Shown one piece after another: positions 23,001-24,396 of a stretch of DNA of 24,396 nucleotides. The notes below the pieces were generated by a model. That model had not been told where the DNA came from and made no database searches. It saw nothing but the letters and a program-made list of their open reading frames with translations. The translations under genes were made by a program, and so were the position numbers. Origin of the DNA: a virus; IMG/VR virus record IMGVR_UViG_3300025127_000267, positions 1 through 24,396 of that record. One strand, 5' to 3'. Numbering within the stretch: the stretch's first letter is position 1; the number at the start of each line of letters is the position of its first letter.

Positions 23001-24396
23001 CTTTTGCCGGAGACACCACTTCTGAAGTTAAAGATATAAGTGGTTATCACAATTTTATGTATCTCGGTGTGCTTGGTAGTTCTTTAACCACTGATGGTTC
23101 GGGAAAATATGCGACAGATAATAGTAATGGAATATATCATATTGAAATTGGAAATAATAAAGGAATTGTAAAATCAGTTAGTTTTGCCAAGACAGATATG
23201 CAGTTTGTTCGCGAGGCTAGGTTTTTTCAACAGGGTATTGACGGACTACTTCAGTTATCAACTGTTTACAAAGTAACAATTGAAATGTTTGGTAATACAA
23301 TTTTCTATCCAGGAATGGATTTGTTTCTTAATCCTTATGGTATTGGCGGCGATAAGTTAGGTTCTCCTACTCAAGGTGGCTTAGTGGCTGGTCAAAAACG
23401 ATCTTTAGCAAATAAACTAGGTATAGGAGGATATCACACCGTCACTAGTGTAAGGTCATCAATAGGAGTCAATGGGTTTAAAACTACAATAGAGGCTCAG
23501 ATGTATTATGCTGGTGATGGTAGCAAAATTAAACTCGGTAGTAATCCAAATAAAAGAATGCAAAAAATAAGTCAAACAAACGCACCATCGAAAACAAACA
23601 ATAACAACTCGTGTAAAGCAATTGTAGAGAGGGTGGAGTCAGATCTAGATAGGATTGAAAGTTCGTTACGAACATTTGGAATATCAAGCATATCTAATGT
23701 AAACCAAACAGCAAATAATGTTCAAAATAATGCCACCAATTCTACACCAGCCAGTCCTTTGTTGCCAGTTGATCCTAATGACATTGATGGAGATGGATTA
23801 CCCAACGCCATAGACCCAGAACCCACCGTTCCCTTTGATCCAGCTTCAGGAACGCAGGCAGCCGCCCAGGCAGCAGTGGTGCAAACCCAAGCTGCCTCCA
23901 CAGGTCAAGGTGCCTCATCAGGTGCTGCTGCGATTAACCAATTTAATCAAAGTCAAAATCCATCCGCACCCCCGGCACCCCCTGCTGCACCCACTACAAC
24001 CCCAGAGACCCCTACTACACCCCCTGCTAGTGGTACACAGCCTACTGAGGCCCCTGCTGAAGCTGCTGCTGCTGAAGAAACACCCGCTGAGACCCCAGAA
24101 CCAGAGGCGGCAGCAGAGGAGAACTTGCAGGTAACAATCAGTGATGAAGAACAAGCAGAGGCTGCCGTTTTTGATGAATATTTTCCTCTATATCAAGATT
24201 TAATACCAAAAGAAGTGAGTGCCCAAAATGCCTTTGAAGAATTGAATAGACTGGATAAACTGTATGACACAACCGGTGTTGCACGAGTACCTGGGCCTGC
24301 ATTACTAGATGAAGTTGAAAATGGTGTAGAATTTCAGCGCCTAATAATGTCATTTACGGACGGTCGTCCAAGAATTAATGTGAGAAAAAGAAAATG
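20003..24396 (+). CDS. Giant baseplate hub-like structural protein, 3' end outside window
   Basis: The frame from ATG 20003 stays open to the window end: 1464 codons plus two bases, no stop. I read it through by eye. The N-terminus (1-~260) is helical, with RARKKIDEFLDLTSKID and WRQLIDIYEDRNGPGG. A central region holds PFDGRLFMVSNPQDQSATL and PFDKGSGVGLKDFSFEF. Residues ~1087-1175 (YKVTIEMFGNTIFYPGMDLF, GGYHTVTSVRSSIGVNGFKT) look like the beta-barrel part of gp27/gpD-type hubs, where a G-x-Y-x-V-x-x-V strand precedes a G-F-x-T-x-x-E strand. A thrombospondin-type-3-like motif follows at 1257-1274 (D-P-N-D-I-D-G-D-G-L-P-N-A-I-D). Next is a Pro/Ala/Thr linker (~1275-1370), then a further acidic domain. 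It lies after tape measure, cap and LysM genes, so a hub role is likely. Much of it is unassigned. Confidence 0.66.
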   Translation, partial: MADVILELDILNKNIDNTFDTVLRARKKIDEFLDLTSKIDTEGFKKFDDYYPDESMYAMIRLILSQKLSFDDFVQNVTFSVTNDLGDTYSGTWRQLIDIYEDRNGPGGIRTNPGARPANARGGIIPKYDIIELWGGIASYSLETTQKIDFPLTRLIKQSYMFNDFDRIVTERVRGFLLEAKTTTISLLRMPGPGSVEQTIANQNNINSGPNNVAFPASSFAEDIKNPVFVDKFLGNSLASGNFELDPNDVSDSWFDSVISFLLNDKLPTKSIRSKMEEDYSLFIQAVIEDSIDIATNDNQSTLLDKLQSTVQQSVDNPMTLDEDKINLSTSGLYSLIARYFENTRRQAFYDQEQIELTDEEIAAGVTAQDKIEQQVTQELSDAPAGADVEEPELTEEDIKNRQRFFKQCALMMNLPILSEAFTDIIKQRVETKINNRQNFTGPVNNTCGVLTEQFNNMPFDGRLFMVSNPQDQSATLSKMLNSNVAKELFNIPPAVLSSLVPKIKLYRVENTDEGIKKTEFVFDSSEDLNRQRNFMKATNFLDMPFDKGSGVGLKDFSFEFNGTNPAESRKDIKASLTLHFQSFDDFVADRKSYNNEKYAFVDLIIHSDEVDNVLLHPDQYNPSFYRIMAEVGYHIPSKEELQAMFPWYQNVENLVEALKRTNKAFYLCMIDHDFNINVDGTVNLTVSYGAYVETILKTHQYDALATPDVVAQRKVNTKQYLDALKSNQCTQDQLQRILAALDAQEAALREKSLKSIIQRLVERNKIFVCEISTAQASSYRRFGFFKKKPELKGLVSKSKEVTQDDVVKQGQETGVTETILTQVYLPEDYNFNSPHDNTIQYFYFGDLLHTVLDTMYEDGSPSKLREEVENCRFILGSFDFDVYKDAGNLDHTVNIAQIPISVEYFADWFQDNVLKKGDTRKSFPIVTFIRNLSSKLLQQSLLESCINRRIDKNFSFQTGQITAYNKAGNPLRSIFGEQNVEPIINIDEHRPTESVGVFPFAGDTTSEVKDISGYHNFMYLGVLGSSLTTDGSGKYATDNSNGIYHIEIGNNKGIVKSVSFAKTDMQFVREARFFQQGIDGLLQLSTVYKVTIEMFGNTIFYPGMDLFLNPYGIGGDKLGSPTQGGLVAGQKRSLANKLGIGGYHTVTSVRSSIGVNGFKTTIEAQMYYAGDGSKIKLGSNPNKRMQKISQTNAPSKTNNNNSCKAIVERVESDLDRIESSLRTFGISSISNVNQTANNVQNNATNSTPASPLLPVDPNDIDGDGLPNAIDPEPTVPFDPASGTQAAAQAAVVQTQAASTGQGASSGAAAINQFNQSQNPSAPPAPPAAPTTTPETPTTPPASGTQPTEAPAEAAAAEETPAETPEPEAAAEENLQVTISDEEQAEAAVFDEYFPLYQDLIPKEVSAQNAFEELNRLDKLYDTTGVARVPGPALLDEVENGVEFQRLIMSFTDGRPRINVRKRK

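Noticed and set aside
23835-24134. 99-codon + strand frame rich in Pro/Leu/Arg
   Set aside because: This is the out-of-frame reading of the Pro/Ala/Thr linker repeat in the giant protein.
20003-24396. Apparent non-coding stretch after the LysM gene
   Set aside because: Reading the frame from the ATG at 20003 gives one open frame to the window end, so the stretch is a truncated large gene and not an intergenic region.
1-24396. tRNA, rRNA, CRISPR array, insertion sequence or attachment site
   Set aside because: I looked for clover-leaf patterns, regularly spaced repeats, terminal inverted repeats and transposase motifs and saw none; a short or diverged element could still be missed by eye.

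Overview
This window is a block of virion-structure genes from a contractile-tailed (myovirus) bacteriophage of the broad T4-like group. All genes lie on the + strand and are tightly packed; the longest gap is about 210 bp. T4 gp13, gp14, gp15, gp18, gp19, gp22, gp23 and probably gp26/gp51, gp29 and gp53 have recognisable counterparts. The gp13-14-15-18-19 order and the fibre-type proteins resemble marine T4-like phages such as cyanophages. No photosynthesis, tRNA or other host-marker gene is present, so the host cannot be named. The DNA is moderately AT-rich.

Layout. (1) 3-1576: two appendage (fibre-like) structural proteins, the first cut by the window start. (2) 1656-4771: prohead scaffold (gp22-like) and major capsid protein (gp23-like), ending in a strong terminator. 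(3) 4844-5930: two one-gene units, each with its own promoter-like motif and terminator. They encode a 199-aa unknown protein, a possible head decoration, and a 62-aa Lys/Ala-rich protein like a histone H1 tail. (4) 5975-11232: neck and tail-completion genes (gp13-, gp14-, gp15-like), interrupted by an unknown 889-aa gene whose N-terminus resembles a T4 capsid-targeting sequence. (5) 11295-16438: tail sheath, two tandem tail-tube paralogues, and a gp26-like assembly protein overlapping a small ORF in another frame. (6) 16495 to the end: a 114-aa unknown, the tape measure, a probable tube-cap/baseplate protein, a LysM (gp53-like) protein and a giant hub-like protein open to the window end (at least 1464 codons).

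Regulation. The octamer ACTATTTA occurs in six intergenic gaps; in five it ends 21-33 nt before a start codon, where a late promoter would sit. I read it as this phage's version of the T4 late promoter. Together with three hairpin-T terminators it divides the region into about six transcription units. The most interesting leads are this promoter set, the structured leader at 4852-4983, the insulated histone-like gene, the 889-aa protein, the out-of-frame gp26/gp51-like overlap, the tube duplication and the giant hub with a calcium-binding-type motif.
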